A stretch of 64,000 nt of DNA from Lactiplantibacillus garii. GTDB lineage: Bacteria; Bacillota; Bacilli; Lactobacillales; Lactobacillaceae. A program made the position numbers and the translations under genes. The notes under the pieces were generated by a model. That model saw only the letters and a list, made by a program, of their open reading frames with translations, made no database searches and was not told the DNA's origin. Every line of letters begins with the position of its first letter. Positions within the stretch are counted from its first letter, which is position 1. This document shows positions 42,367-51,937 of the stretch, in pieces. The stretch spans positions 1-64,000 of the forward strand of contig NZ_QWZQ01000005.1 of the NCBI RefSeq assembly GCF_003885105.1, written 5' to 3'.

Positions 42367-43227
42367 CTAATAATTAAAAATCAACTGGTTCGGTAACGCC
42401 GTCGATAACGCAACGTTGTGTTCAACGTTGATGTACAACCGCTGATGACGATAATCCAGTCGCTGCAACGCGTAACGGTAAAAATCGTAGATACCGTCAA
42501 AGTGCCCCGCGTGGACGTAATCCATCACGTCAAAACTGAGCTCGGGAGCGTTGCCCACCGTTAACGTGTTGCGTTTTTCCGCCCGGGCCCGCTTACTACG
42601 GGGCGGTTGGGGCTGGGCCGCTTCAAGGCTCGTCAATTGTAAATTCGACGTGTTGTCCATGTTAAACAACCGTTGAACGGGCCGTTCGGTTTGGAGGAAC
42701 CGGTATAACAGGGCCCCGTCAGCATTTAACAACAGGGTCTCTTTTAACGCACCCGCCTGAAAATTACTGATTGTTTCGGGCCGTGCTTGGCGACCATAGT
42801 AGACCGCTTGAACGAGCTGGTTATCCGTATAAAAATTTTGGTAAAACAGGTGGCCGTCTGCGGAATAGTGACTCTCCTCTAGCAGTTGATCATTTTGCAA
42901 ATAACGGACGTAGTAGCGACCATCCTGGTGCGTATGCCGTTGCGTCGCCAACCCGGCGTGGGCTACCCGTGTTAGGGCCGTTGCCCCCAACGGAACGCCG
43001 TCATCGTGGCAAAAAATATCGTATAAGCTTGCGACCGAAACTGATTGCTCGTGGCCAACGATTAAGGTGGCTAACAGTTGGTCAAAATTAACCCGTTCCA
43101 CAAAGTTGAGGTTTGCAAAGATGATCCGCACGGGGATAGCTTGATCAAGCAATTCGTGCAGTTTTGTTCCGAAGCTATCCTTTTTTACGTCGGCTAACGC
43201 CGTAACTAAAAAAACGGCTGGTTCCAT
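42367..43227 (-). CDS. Teichoic acid cluster protein of unknown function, 286 aa
   Basis: The protein begins MEPAVFLVTALADVKKDSFG. In its middle it has aromatic-rich lines of the type YYVRYLQNDQLLEESHYSAD and LFYQNFYTDNQLVQAVYYG, which recall the beta-repeat region at the start of TagE/GtfA-type teichoic acid glucosyltransferases. No donor-binding domain or E-x7-E motif follows, so it may be a truncated or non-catalytic accessory homolog. ATG 43227 follows GGAGG. It sits 15 bp before the 674-aa transferase and is co-transcribed with it. Confidence 0.55.
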   Translation of the reverse strand: MEPAVFLVTALADVKKDSFGTKLHELLDQAIPVRIIFANLNFVERVNFDQLLATLIVGHEQSVSVASLYDIFCHDDGVPLGATALTRVAHAGLATQRHTHQDGRYYVRYLQNDQLLEESHYSADGHLFYQNFYTDNQLVQAVYYGRQARPETISNFQAGALKETLLLNADGALLYRFLQTERPVQRLFNMDNTSNLQLTSLEAAQPQPPRSKRARAEKRNTLTVGNAPELSFDVMDYVHAGHFDGIYDFYRYALQRLDYRHQRLYINVEHNVALSTALPNQLIFNY

Positions 43228-43273
43228 AGTGGTGCCTCCATCAAACTGATTTCTCATTTTTTATGATGCCAAA

Positions 43274-43317
43274 TTAAAACGCCAATAACGGGAAAGCCCT
43301 CCCCCGTCAGTGGCGTA
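43274..43317 (-). terminator. Hairpin between tagD and the 286-aa gene
   Basis: ACGCCA/TGGCGT with an inner CGGG/CCCG stem, followed on the minus strand by TTTTAATTT. A second AACGG/CCGTT hairpin lies near 43335-43360. It may attenuate read-through from tagD. Confidence 0.55.
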
Positions 43318-43366
43318 GTACGTCAACGGGCCCAAACGTGGGCTTCCGTTGCCAATTATACCAAAT

Positions 43367-43768
43367 TTAGTCAGCGTCGACTTGCATACCCAAGTCGTGC
43401 TTGATTTTTGTCGTTGAAATGCCTTCGGTCCGTGGTAAATAAATGACTTCACAGTAATCCTTCAAGAAGTCAAACTTACCCTTCCAGTCGTCACCCATTA
43501 CAAAAATGTCGATGTTGTTATCTACGACATCGCTGATTTTTTGATCCCAGTCCTTTTCAGGAATCACTTCATCAACGTAGCGGATGGCTTCTAAAATGTA
43601 CTTACGATCTTCAAACGAAGTGTAGGCTTTTTTACCCTTGATCGCATTAAATTCATCCGTAGAAACACAAACCGTTAAGTGGTCACCAAGTGCCTTTGCC
43701 CGCTTTAATAAACGGATGTGACCCTTGTGTAATAAATCAAACGTTCCGTAAGTAATTACTTTTTTCAT
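43367..43768 (-). CDS. tagD: Glycerol-3-phosphate cytidylyltransferase (copy 1)
   Basis: The 133-aa enzyme makes CDP-glycerol from CTP and glycerol 3-phosphate. It has TYGTFDLLHKGHIRLLKRAK (residues 6-25, with the HxGH site) and the RTEGISTTKIK motif near the C terminus. Length is typical. ATG 43768 follows AGGAG. A second tagD lies divergently 290 bp away; both look intact. Confidence 0.92.
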   Translation of the reverse strand: MKKVITYGTFDLLHKGHIRLLKRAKALGDHLTVCVSTDEFNAIKGKKAYTSFEDRKYILEAIRYVDEVIPEKDWDQKISDVVDNNIDIFVMGDDWKGKFDFLKDYCEVIYLPRTEGISTTKIKHDLGMQVDAD

Positions 43769-43988
43769 AATATCTCCTAGATATATCTATCATTAATTCA
43801 ATACCATTCATAGTACCATATTTCCGGCCTACGTCAATTAGGATTTTAATTTTTTACATTTTCATAAAAACATACCCGCACACGAAAATAATCGTTACTC
43901 TGGATTAAATTACTCATGTTCCCAACCAAAACGGTTCCGCCAGTCTCCCAAATCATTATATAATGGTCATGGACGGTTCACTTTTCAT

Positions 43989-43996
43989 GCTATAAT
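43989..43996 (+). promoter_or_regulatory. Extended -10 promoter for tagD copy 2
   Basis: TGCTATAAT fits an extended -10 box; the -35 region is weak. It lies about 62 bp upstream of the second tagD in the 286-bp divergent gap. Confidence 0.6.
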
Positions 43997-44057
43997 AGCC
44001 GTGATTCCGTTAACAATCATTAACTTTGATTATCTAGTAGAGTAGGAGGAATTTTTG

Positions 44058-44462
44058 ATGAAACGTGTCATTACGTACGGTACCTTTGATTTGTTGCATT
44101 ACGGGCACATTGAACTGTTAAAGCGGGCCAAGGCCCTCGGCGATTACCTAATCGTGGCCCTGTCGACCGACGAATTCAACTGGGAAAGTAAACATAAAAA
44201 GGCCTACTTCTCGTATGAAAAACGCAAGGCTTTATTGGAAGCCATTCGTTACGTTGACCTGGTGATTCCTGAGAATTCTTGGGATCAAAAAGTTAACGAC
44301 GTTAAATTTTACCAAATTGATAAGTTTGTGATGGGTGATGACTGGAAAGGCCAATTCGACTTCGTGGGTGAACAGACTAACGCCGAAGTGATCTACCTCC
44401 CACGGACGCCTGAAATCTCCACCACGAAGATTAAACACGATTTAAACTTCGGCAATAAATAG
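44058..44462 (+). CDS. tagD: Glycerol-3-phosphate cytidylyltransferase (copy 2)
   Basis: The 134-aa paralog of the divergent gene keeps TYGTFDLLHYGHIELLKRAK and RTPEISTTKIK, so it should be active. It differs by a 1-2 residue insertion (ESKHKKAY) and a FVGEQTNAEVIYL segment. ATG 44058 follows AGGAGG. It is followed after 23 bp by a second TagB/TagF-type transferase gene, giving a tagD-transferase pair facing the other way. Confidence 0.92.
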   Translation: MKRVITYGTFDLLHYGHIELLKRAKALGDYLIVALSTDEFNWESKHKKAYFSYEKRKALLEAIRYVDLVIPENSWDQKVNDVKFYQIDKFVMGDDWKGQFDFVGEQTNAEVIYLPRTPEISTTKIKHDLNFGNK

Positions 44463-44485
44463 GATGGTTGTGAGGATTTAATTCA

Positions 44486-45682
44486 ATGTCTCTTAAGGAA
44501 ATTATTAGCCATATTTACCGCCGGGCCTTCAATTTAATTGCTAGTGTTTGCCCGGTAAAAAAACACCTGGTACTATTCGAAACGTTTAACGGTAAGTTGC
44601 CCACGGACAACCCGTTGTACATTTACCAAGCTTTACAAAAAGCCCACCCCGATTGGCACCTCGTGTGGGGTGTTAAGCACCGCTTTTTCAAGCAGGCTCA
44701 GCGTGACTACCCCGAACTCGACTTCGTTGTCCGCTTCTCCGCGAAGTGGCTGACGGTTGCACCGGTTGCCAACTTCTGGGTTTTTAACGCCCGGATGCCC
44801 TACTGGCTCAAGAAAAACCGCAACACCATTTATATTCAAACTTGGCACGGGACCCCGCTTAAACGGCTGGGAATCGACATTCCCAACGTGTCCATGCCGG
44901 GCACCGACACCGACAAGTACCGCCGCAACTTCTCCACTGAAAGTAGTCGCTGGGACTATTTAATCAGCCCCAACCAATTTTCACAGGACGTGTTTAAACG
45001 GGCTTTTGATTTTGATAACCAATTTTTAGATTACGGTTATCCCCGTAACGACCGCCTCGTTCGTCAGCAACACGATGGCGCTGCCATTCAGGCCATCAAG
45101 CAACGGATCGTAGGGCACCAAGCCGGCCGGGTCATCCTTTACGCCCCCACTTGGCGGGACGATTTTTATATCCGTAAGGGCATGTATAAAATGGACTTGC
45201 CGTTTAGTTTGAAAAGCCTGACGAAGCTGTTAAATAAGGACGACGTTTTGATTATTCGGCCCCACTACCTGGTGGCCGAATCAATCAACATCGCCGGGTT
45301 TGAGGACCAGGTTCGGCTGTGCGTGGACGAGGACATAAACGACCTGTACTTGATCAGCGACCTGCTGATCACCGACTACTCATCGGTCATGTTTGACTTC
45401 GCCATTTTAGACCGGCCAATGCTGTTCTACCCTTACGACCTGGACCACTATCAGGACGACATTCGTGGTTTCTACTTTGACTACCACGACGTTCCCGGCC
45501 CAATCGTCACGACCGAGCCCGCCTTTTTGACCGCCATTCAACAGTTTTTAACTACCGGTCACTATCCGGACTACGCGGCTAAAATGCGGGCCTTCAAAAC
45601 GAAGTTTACGGCGTGGGAACGAGGTACCGCGAGCGAGCGGGTCGTGCAACTCATGGACGGCACCGCTGACCATTCCCGTTAA
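44486..45682 (+). CDS. CDP-glycerol glycerophosphotransferase, TagB/TagF-like, short form
   Basis: The 398-aa protein is essentially the catalytic domain alone: QTWHGTPLKRLGIDIPNVSM, ISPNQFSQDVFKRAF, GYPRND, YAPTWRDDF and LLITDYSSVMFDFAILDRPM. Short members include TagB primases, which add the first glycerol phosphate, while long ones polymerise. Which applies here is not decidable by eye. Start ATG 44486. It forms a pair with tagD copy 2 and ends at a family C repeat. Confidence 0.85.
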   Translation: MSLKEIISHIYRRAFNLIASVCPVKKHLVLFETFNGKLPTDNPLYIYQALQKAHPDWHLVWGVKHRFFKQAQRDYPELDFVVRFSAKWLTVAPVANFWVFNARMPYWLKKNRNTIYIQTWHGTPLKRLGIDIPNVSMPGTDTDKYRRNFSTESSRWDYLISPNQFSQDVFKRAFDFDNQFLDYGYPRNDRLVRQQHDGAAIQAIKQRIVGHQAGRVILYAPTWRDDFYIRKGMYKMDLPFSLKSLTKLLNKDDVLIIRPHYLVAESINIAGFEDQVRLCVDEDINDLYLISDLLITDYSSVMFDFAILDRPMLFYPYDLDHYQDDIRGFYFDYHDVPGPIVTTEPAFLTAIQQFLTTGHYPDYAAKMRAFKTKFTAWERGTASERVVQLMDGTADHSR

Positions 45683-45723
45683 CTACCTTTAGCGCGCGTT
45701 TCAATTCCATGACCACGAAAAAC

Positions 45724-45849
45724 AAAACGAGGCTGTGACAAAAGTCACAGCCTCGTTTGTATCTCCGAACAATTATTGTTGAAACGTGCGCCAAAAGTCA
45801 GCTTGCTCCGCTTAATGCTCACTAGCTAACCGCCTTTTGGCACACTCTG
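45724..45849. repeat. Family C repeat, copy 4 (short form), with terminator
   Basis: The hairpin AACGAGGCTGTGAC/GTCACAGCCTCGTT ends the tagD-transferase pair; TCTCCGAACAATTATTG and the GTGCGCCAAAAGTC/CTTTTGGCACAC ends follow. Its far end touches the convergent tagH gene. Confidence 0.8.
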
Positions 45850-45861
45850 TTTTTATTAAAT

Positions 45862-46947
45862 CTATTTAGTTGATTTAGTCACACCCGGCCCCTTTAAGGT
45901 CGTCGTTGGGTGTAGCACTTGCGACGGGTGCTGCACCACGCTAGTTAGCGAGTGGCCCGAAACGTTGACTAACATCAACAAAACCACCACAACGCCCACG
46001 ACAGTCGTGAGAATTCGGTTCCCCCACGACATCGTTTCAGAAATCACCCCACCGTAAAAGTCCTTGTGAACTTCCTTAGCGACGTGCGGATTCTGCGGGT
46101 CGGCCTGCTGACGTTCAGCCGTGACCTGCTGTTCGTATTCGTCAATCTTAAACGCCTTTTGTTTCTTCTTAGCGTCAGTTTGATACTTCTTTTTGTCTTT
46201 CTTAGAAAGTGCCTTGAACCACTTAATAAATTTCCGGTACTCGGCAACGACTTCCTTAGTTGGACCAATCTGCTTTAAGTCACCGTATTGAATCCAGGCC
46301 ACCCGGTCACACATGATCTCGATTTGCTTTAAGGAGTGGCTGACGAAGATAATCGTTTTACCTTCCTTTTTAAACTGTTGGATTTTCTCCACACACTTTT
46401 GGTAAAACGTGTCGTCACCAACCGACAATGCTTCGTCAATAATTAAAATATCCGGATTAATGTGTACGGCGATTGCAAACCCAAGCCGCGACTTCATCCC
46501 GGAAGAATAACTTTTGACCGGTTGATAAACAAAATCACCAATGTCGGCAAAGGCGATGATGTCATCCAACATGGCGTCAATTTCTTTATTCGTCAGTCCC
46601 ATCATCAGGGCCTTTAACCGGATGTTTTCCATCCCGGTCAATTGTCCCCGCAAACCGGAGTTGATGGCAACGATCGAGGTATCCCCCCGGACGTCTACCA
46701 CCCCGGTCGTTTGCGGAATCACGCCGGAAATAATGTTTGACAGCGTTGATTTACCGGAACCATTGACCCCGATCAGTCCAAGCGTTTCACCGGGCGCAAC
46801 TTCTAACGAAATTCCCTTTAACGCCCAAAATTCTGGGATGGGCTGATTAGAGATCGAGAAGAACGCCTTCAATTGATCAGAACGGGTTTTGAAGAGATCA
46901 AATTCCTTGGTCACATTTTGAACCTTAATTTTATAATCAGTTGTCAT
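45862..46947 (-). CDS. tagH: Teichoic acid ABC exporter, ATP-binding subunit
   Basis: The 361-aa protein has an ABC ATPase domain (about 1-235) with Walker [10 protein letters not shown] (near 61), signature [11 protein letters not shown] (near 147), Walker B ILIIDEAL and H-loop. A charged Lys-rich helix follows, then one membrane segment (about 313-333) and an outside tail. This C-terminal extension is typical of TagH. With TagG it exports wall teichoic acid to the outer face. No tagG lies next to it in this window, which is unusual. ATG 46947. Confidence 0.88.
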   Translation of the reverse strand: MTTDYKIKVQNVTKEFDLFKTRSDQLKAFFSISNQPIPEFWALKGISLEVAPGETLGLIGVNGSGKSTLSNIISGVIPQTTGVVDVRGDTSIVAINSGLRGQLTGMENIRLKALMMGLTNKEIDAMLDDIIAFADIGDFVYQPVKSYSSGMKSRLGFAIAVHINPDILIIDEALSVGDDTFYQKCVEKIQQFKKEGKTIIFVSHSLKQIEIMCDRVAWIQYGDLKQIGPTKEVVAEYRKFIKWFKALSKKDKKKYQTDAKKKQKAFKIDEYEQQVTAERQQADPQNPHVAKEVHKDFYGGVISETMSWGNRILTTVVGVVVVLLMLVNVSGHSLTSVVQHPSQVLHPTTTLKGPGVTKSTK

Positions 46948-47217
46948 TTTAATACTTCCTATATATTTTACGATTTATATCATAATTACCAAGCATAACT
47001 AACTGCTATATGGTACTAGAGAAGTTCACGAGCGTCAAGCACGACCACGGGAGCTTAATTTAAAATTAAGGCGTCCAGATGCAACTTGTGATATTTAGCG
47101 CAAACTTTTCCATTTAATTAGTTCGGCCACCGGGCAATCGTTCGCATTATCCCCAATAATGAAATATACTTAACTTAACAGGTTAATTGTCAGGCAGACA
47201 TTGGAGTGGATGAGATC

Positions 47218-48237
47218 ATGAAAATAATTGAGCACCAGGCAAACGGAATAAATTATTATACATTAGTGAACAATCATCACATGAGCGTCACCGTGATGGA
47301 CTGGGGAGCGACGGTCACCGCCATTAAAACTCACGACAAGGACGGCAAATTTGCCAACGTCGTTTTAGGGTTTGACGAGGGCGAGGACTACATCACTTAC
47401 CAGTCGTTTTTCGGTGCCACGATTGCCCGGGTCGCGGGTGTGATCAAAAAAGCTAAGTGGCGGAATTACGAGCTGACCCAAAACGCCGGGGAAAACCATT
47501 TAAACGGTGGTAACATGCCCCAAATTGCCTTTGAGCCTTGGTTCCTGGAACGCAAGCTGCAGACCAGTGAACAGGTCGGCTTAGTCATGCAATACATTAC
47601 CTTGGACGGGGAAAACGGGTATCCCGGCACCATGACGATCACCGCCGATTTTATTCTGGACAACAACGGTAAATTCACGATTAGTTATACTGGCAAAAGC
47701 GATAAGACCACCCTCTTTAACCCGACAAACCATACCTACTTCAACTTAAGCGGTAACGCCGAAAGTCTGATTAACCACGACATTTTAAAAATTAACGCCG
47801 ACGAATACGCCGCCCTCAACAAACACAACCTGCCGACGGGTAAACTGCCCTGGGTCACGGATAGTCCGTTCGATTTCCGCGACCCCCGCGAAGTCGGTCC
47901 CCAAATTGCTAAAATCAAGGGCGGATTGCGGCACGGGTTCGTTTTAAATAAAACCCCCTACCCGCAAGTCGAATTGTTCGACCGGGTCAGCGGGCGGAAA
48001 GTGACCCTGCGGACTAACGCGCCAGCCCTAGTCGTGTCCAGTGCCACTAACTACCGTGACGACCGCTACCGGTTAAACGGCGGCAAACCGATGCGTTCCC
48101 AGTTGGGACTGGCCTTAATGCCGCAAGTTCTTCCCGACGCCATCCACCACCGGGAATTTGGCAGCATTATCATCGAACCGAACGTGCCGGTGACCTACCA
48201 AACCGCCTATCAATTCTCGAACATTTACGACGTTTAG
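47218..48237 (+). CDS. galM: Aldose 1-epimerase (mutarotase)
   Basis: The 339-aa GalM-fold enzyme interconverts alpha and beta hexose anomers. Visible are GATVARVAG-like FGATIARVAGVI (with Arg), GGNMPQIAFEPW, the catalytic His in FNPTNHTYFNLSG (near 175) and the C-terminal Glu region GSIIIEPNVPVTYQ (near 320). ATG 47218 is preferred over an upstream GTG that overlaps the GGAG site. Other gal genes are absent. It diverges from tagH. The 46948-47205 gap shows nothing beyond AT-rich promoter-like sequence. Confidence 0.88.
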   Translation: MKIIEHQANGINYYTLVNNHHMSVTVMDWGATVTAIKTHDKDGKFANVVLGFDEGEDYITYQSFFGATIARVAGVIKKAKWRNYELTQNAGENHLNGGNMPQIAFEPWFLERKLQTSEQVGLVMQYITLDGENGYPGTMTITADFILDNNGKFTISYTGKSDKTTLFNPTNHTYFNLSGNAESLINHDILKINADEYAALNKHNLPTGKLPWVTDSPFDFRDPREVGPQIAKIKGGLRHGFVLNKTPYPQVELFDRVSGRKVTLRTNAPALVVSSATNYRDDRYRLNGGKPMRSQLGLALMPQVLPDAIHHREFGSIIIEPNVPVTYQTAYQFSNIYDV

Positions 48238-48251
48238 AACGTCTTATCAAA

Positions 48252-48304
48252 AAACACCCAGTAACTCCGTGAAAATGGCACTCACGAAGTTACTGGGTAT
48301 TTTT
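48252..48304. terminator. Two-way terminator
   Basis: ACCCAGTAACT pairs with AGTTACTGGGT, with an inner CGTGA/TCACG stem, between A and T runs; it serves galM and the convergent YhgE gene. Confidence 0.9.
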
Positions 48305-48315
48305 AAACTGATTGA

Positions 48316-51114
48316 CTACTCGTCATCATCGGTCGCCGCTGATGACGGTTCCGCTGGTGTTGACGGCGCTCCATCCGCCGTGGCGGGAGTCGGTGCGGCA
48401 AAATCAATCCGCCGTAACCGCCCGCGCCGCCGAGCAAAGAATAAAATACTCAGGGCGGAAAAACCTAACGCAATTAGGAAAAGAAGCCCCATTTCGGATA
48501 ACGCCGTATTCCCAATCATCAACGTTTCCCGTAAGCCGTTTACCGCGTAAGTCATCGGCAACCACGGGTGAATGGCCTGGAAGAAACCGTTGGAAAGTTC
48601 AATCGGGTACGTTCCGCCCGAACCGCCTAACTGCAACACTAGCAGGATCATACTAAAGAAGGATCCCACCTTACCCAGAACCAGGTTCAACCAGTACACG
48701 ATGCTCATAAAAGCGAGGGCGATACACAGGACCATCCCGAAAGTTGCCCAAACGTGGACCGGAGCCAAACCATCGATCAGCATCAAGAACGTGACAATCA
48801 AAATACTTTCAAACAGGGCGAAACCGTCCAGGACGGAAGCCTTGCTTAGCCACCAACCAATTCCCGTCCGCGGATACTTACGGGGGGTATAGGTATCAAA
48901 CATCATGTTAAACGCTAGGGCCCCCACGAATAGGGAAACCGACATCATGTACGGTGCCATCCCGGTCCCGTTATTTTTGGCCCGGTCCCGTTCGGTATGG
49001 CTAGTCGTTGCCGGCTTAGCAACCTGCGCGTAGGTCAGCTTGGTTGGGTCAACCTTTGCTTTGGTACCGGCTTGTGTCAATTTAGTGCCTAACGTTTGGT
49101 TACCCGCTTGAACTTTTTCCAGCCCCGTTCCTAACTGCTGGGAACCGTTTGCTAATTGTTGGCTGCCCGCATTTAATTGGGTTGCGCCACTCGCAAGTTG
49201 GCCGGCACCACTAGTCAGTTGCGTCCCCTTACTGCCGAGGGTCTGTAATCCACTGGTGACCTGTTTAGAACCATCGGCTAACTGGCCTACGCCCGCCATC
49301 AAACTCGGAACCTGGCCGTTTAACGTACTAAGGCCCGAATTTAAACTAGCCGCACCGCGGTTTAACTGGTTCCCAGAGCTAGCTAAACTTTGGGTGCCCG
49401 CGGCTAACTGCTGGCCCTTAGACGTTAACGCGGCCGTCCCGCTGGCTAAACTAGTCGCACCGTCACTTAACTGGGCTACCCCGGCCGTTAACGCTGGCGT
49501 CGATTGTTGTAAGGTTGCCAGGCCTTGGTTAAGGGTGTTCATTCCACCAGCCGCCTGCTGAAGCTTAGCCGTTAACGTTGCCGCACCGCCGGCTAAACCA
49601 GTCAGGCCACTTTGCAGACTTTGCTGGCCGGCCGCAACCGTCGTTAAGGTCTGCTTGAGCGCCGCTAACTGCTGGGTTGCCGCGGTCGTATTAACGTTAC
49701 TTTGACCAACGTTACTCAACGCGGTGTTGAGTTGAGCTGCCGCAGTCTTGACCGCATCAGTCGCCGGACTACTTCCACCACTGACCGCCGCAACCATCGC
49801 GGCTTTCTGTTCCGCCGTTAGCTTTTGGGCATCGGCCGCCGCGGCGACCTTCGCTTGTAAAGTGGCCTGCTGTTTTTCCTGGTCAGCTTGCAGACTTGCC
49901 AGAGCCGTCTGCAACTGATTACTGGCCGCTTTAACTCCCGTTAACTGCCCCGTATCACTACCGGCCCTGCTTAAAGTTGCGGCCAATTGTTCCAACTGAG
50001 TGGTCAACGTTGATTGCTGGTTGCTTGTAGCGGCTACGCCCCGTTGCATGGCTGCCAGATTCGTGGCCAACTCCCCGCTGCTACTGCTTAACGCCTGTAA
50101 GCCGGTCGTCAAGTCCGCGCTGGCCGTCGTTAACCGTTGCGTCCCGCTCTGGATCGTACTCGTCTTTTGATTTAGCGTGGCTAAACCGGCCTGAATCCCC
50201 TGCGCACCCTGGTTAGCACTGGCCACCCCGTTGACGTACTGTTGGGTACTACTATTCAACGTTTGCGCCCCGGCAGTGTAATTTTGAACCCCACTGCTAA
50301 GTTGCTGACTACCGTTTCTAAGCGTGCGGACCCCGCTGGCAAGTTGCTGACTATTACTTAACAGGCTGTCTAATCCGGTCGTCACTTGCTGACTACCGCT
50401 ACTAACTTGGTCAATCCCGTTAATGTACTGATTTAGGCCCTGGTTAAGACTTTTAGCCCCGTTAGCTAGTGTTAACGTACTTTTAGCTAACGTGTTTAAG
50501 CCGGTCGTGATTTTCTGATTAGCCTGCTCTGCTTGACGACTGCCCTTAGCCAACTTCTGGTTATTTTTGCCGGCAGTCGCCATCCCAGTTCCTAGCTGTT
50601 TCAGACTACCGAACAGGGTCTTAGCGTACGTTTTAGTGATTTGTTCCGAAACGCTAGCGGCCGCGCTGTCAGCCGCCGACGCCGTCATTTTAGAAGCCGT
50701 AAAGTTATGGCCGGCGCTGGTTTCATAGTGCAGCACCATTTTCTGGGGCTTTTTTTGCATCAGCGTCGTTGCGTTGTGGGAAAAACTTTTAGGAATCGTT
50801 ACGACCATGTAATAGTCCCCACGCTTTAACCCGTTTTTAGCCGCCGTTTCCGAGGAAACTAATTTAAAATCCATCCCGTTGGAACGTTTTAAATTGGTGG
50901 CGAGCTGGTGACCCACGTCAAGGTGCTGCCCCTGATACGTTACCGCCTGATCCTGATTGACCACCGCAACCGGTAAGTCTTGTAACTTTCCGTACGGGTC
51001 CCACATGGACTTTAAAAACGTAACCGCGTAGATTGACGGGATAAAACCAATGACGATGATCACAATCAACATCAACTTGTGCTTAAACAAATACTCCCAC
51101 TCCGCCTTAAACAT
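48316..51114 (-). CDS. YhgE/Pip-family membrane protein
   Basis: The 932-aa protein has one N-terminal membrane segment (about 13-33) and a very long extracellular part (about 40-690). This part consists of heptad-like repeats such as QLASGVRTLRNGSQQLSSGV and TSGAGQLASGATQLNAGSQQ. A C-terminal ABC-2-type membrane domain with five or six segments (about 725-905) follows. This is the YhgE/Pip layout: phage receptors in lactococci, ESX/T7SS-like or export-related in others. ATG 51114 follows GGGGG. A divergent TetR gene with an operator next to it is the likely regulator. Confidence 0.9.
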   Translation of the reverse strand: MFKAEWEYLFKHKLMLIVIIVIGFIPSIYAVTFLKSMWDPYGKLQDLPVAVVNQDQAVTYQGQHLDVGHQLATNLKRSNGMDFKLVSSETAAKNGLKRGDYYMVVTIPKSFSHNATTLMQKKPQKMVLHYETSAGHNFTASKMTASAADSAAASVSEQITKTYAKTLFGSLKQLGTGMATAGKNNQKLAKGSRQAEQANQKITTGLNTLAKSTLTLANGAKSLNQGLNQYINGIDQVSSGSQQVTTGLDSLLSNSQQLASGVRTLRNGSQQLSSGVQNYTAGAQTLNSSTQQYVNGVASANQGAQGIQAGLATLNQKTSTIQSGTQRLTTASADLTTGLQALSSSSGELATNLAAMQRGVAATSNQQSTLTTQLEQLAATLSRAGSDTGQLTGVKAASNQLQTALASLQADQEKQQATLQAKVAAAADAQKLTAEQKAAMVAAVSGGSSPATDAVKTAAAQLNTALSNVGQSNVNTTAATQQLAALKQTLTTVAAGQQSLQSGLTGLAGGAATLTAKLQQAAGGMNTLNQGLATLQQSTPALTAGVAQLSDGATSLASGTAALTSKGQQLAAGTQSLASSGNQLNRGAASLNSGLSTLNGQVPSLMAGVGQLADGSKQVTSGLQTLGSKGTQLTSGAGQLASGATQLNAGSQQLANGSQQLGTGLEKVQAGNQTLGTKLTQAGTKAKVDPTKLTYAQVAKPATTSHTERDRAKNNGTGMAPYMMSVSLFVGALAFNMMFDTYTPRKYPRTGIGWWLSKASVLDGFALFESILIVTFLMLIDGLAPVHVWATFGMVLCIALAFMSIVYWLNLVLGKVGSFFSMILLVLQLGGSGGTYPIELSNGFFQAIHPWLPMTYAVNGLRETLMIGNTALSEMGLLFLIALGFSALSILFFARRRGRLRRIDFAAPTPATADGAPSTPAEPSSAATDDDE

Positions 51115-51246
51115 GTTCGTTAACCCCCATCAATTCAAATTATGTTATGCTATCGTTGAAATAATCCTCACGTGTGGTTTACATCATAGCGACAAATAAA
51201 ACGAAATACCACCACACCATTAACTATTTTGGGGAATAAGCCCCAT

Positions 51247-51268
51247 TTAGACCACAAGTGGGGTCTAA
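51247..51268. promoter_or_regulatory. Candidate TetR operator
   Basis: TTAGACC and GGTCTAA form a palindrome with an 8-bp spacer in the gap between the YhgE and TetR genes, 20 bp before the TetR start; an overlapping CCCCA/TGGGG repeat extends it. Confidence 0.6.
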
Positions 51269-51287
51269 CATTCTAGGAGGAACTTAC

Positions 51288-51872
51288 ATGGTAAAAACAG
51301 ATTTACGGGTCCAACGTACCCGTTCCGCGTTGCGCGCAGCCTTTCGCGAGTTAGCACTTAAATATCCCCACTACCGTGACATCACCGTTAAGGAACTGAC
51401 CGCGACCGCTAACGTTAACCGTAAAACGTTCTACTTACACTTTGATTCAATTGATGACCTGGCCGAGACCTTTACCCAGGACAGCGCGGAAAAGCTTTTA
51501 GCGATTATCAACCCGAAGGACTTTAAAGCCAACATTGCCCAACCCGGGTTAATTTTTGACATGTTGATGAACTTTTACCACCAGTCGATGGACTTTCACC
51601 GGGTCATCCTACTCAACGACGACTACAGTTTTCTCGCTCGTAAAGTCCAAAGCATCGTTGCGGACGGGTTAACTACGACCATCCAAGCGAACTACCCGCT
51701 ATCAAAAGACGACGCCAAGGTCTGTGCCACCTTTTTAATTCATAACAACCTGACTTTCTTTCGACTATACTTCACCCATCAATTAAATTTAACCACGGAT
51801 CAGTTAAAACAGCGGCTAGTGTCACTCAACTCCTTCGGGATTCACCAGTTTTTTTACCCCAATGAAAAGTAA
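51288..51872 (+). CDS. TetR-family regulator
   Basis: The 194-aa protein has the TetR helix-turn-helix near the N terminus (DITVKELTATANVNRKTFYL, residues 30-49) and a C-terminal TetR_C-like ligand domain of the group often beside YhgE genes. ATG 51288 follows AGGAGG; the longer frame has no RBS. It probably represses the divergent YhgE gene and itself through the palindrome at 51247. Confidence 0.85.
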   Translation: MVKTDLRVQRTRSALRAAFRELALKYPHYRDITVKELTATANVNRKTFYLHFDSIDDLAETFTQDSAEKLLAIINPKDFKANIAQPGLIFDMLMNFYHQSMDFHRVILLNDDYSFLARKVQSIVADGLTTTIQANYPLSKDDAKVCATFLIHNNLTFFRLYFTHQLNLTTDQLKQRLVSLNSFGIHQFFYPNEK

Positions 51873-51879
51873 TTGATTA

Positions 51880-51937
51880 AAAAAATGGTTCTAGTTGACG
51901 AACGTTATTCCGTTCATTCACTAGAACCATACTTTTT
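51880..51937. terminator. Two-way terminator
   Basis: ATGGTTCTAGT and ACTAGAACCAT pair, with a partly paired GAACG/CGTTC tip, between A and T runs. Confidence 0.85.
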
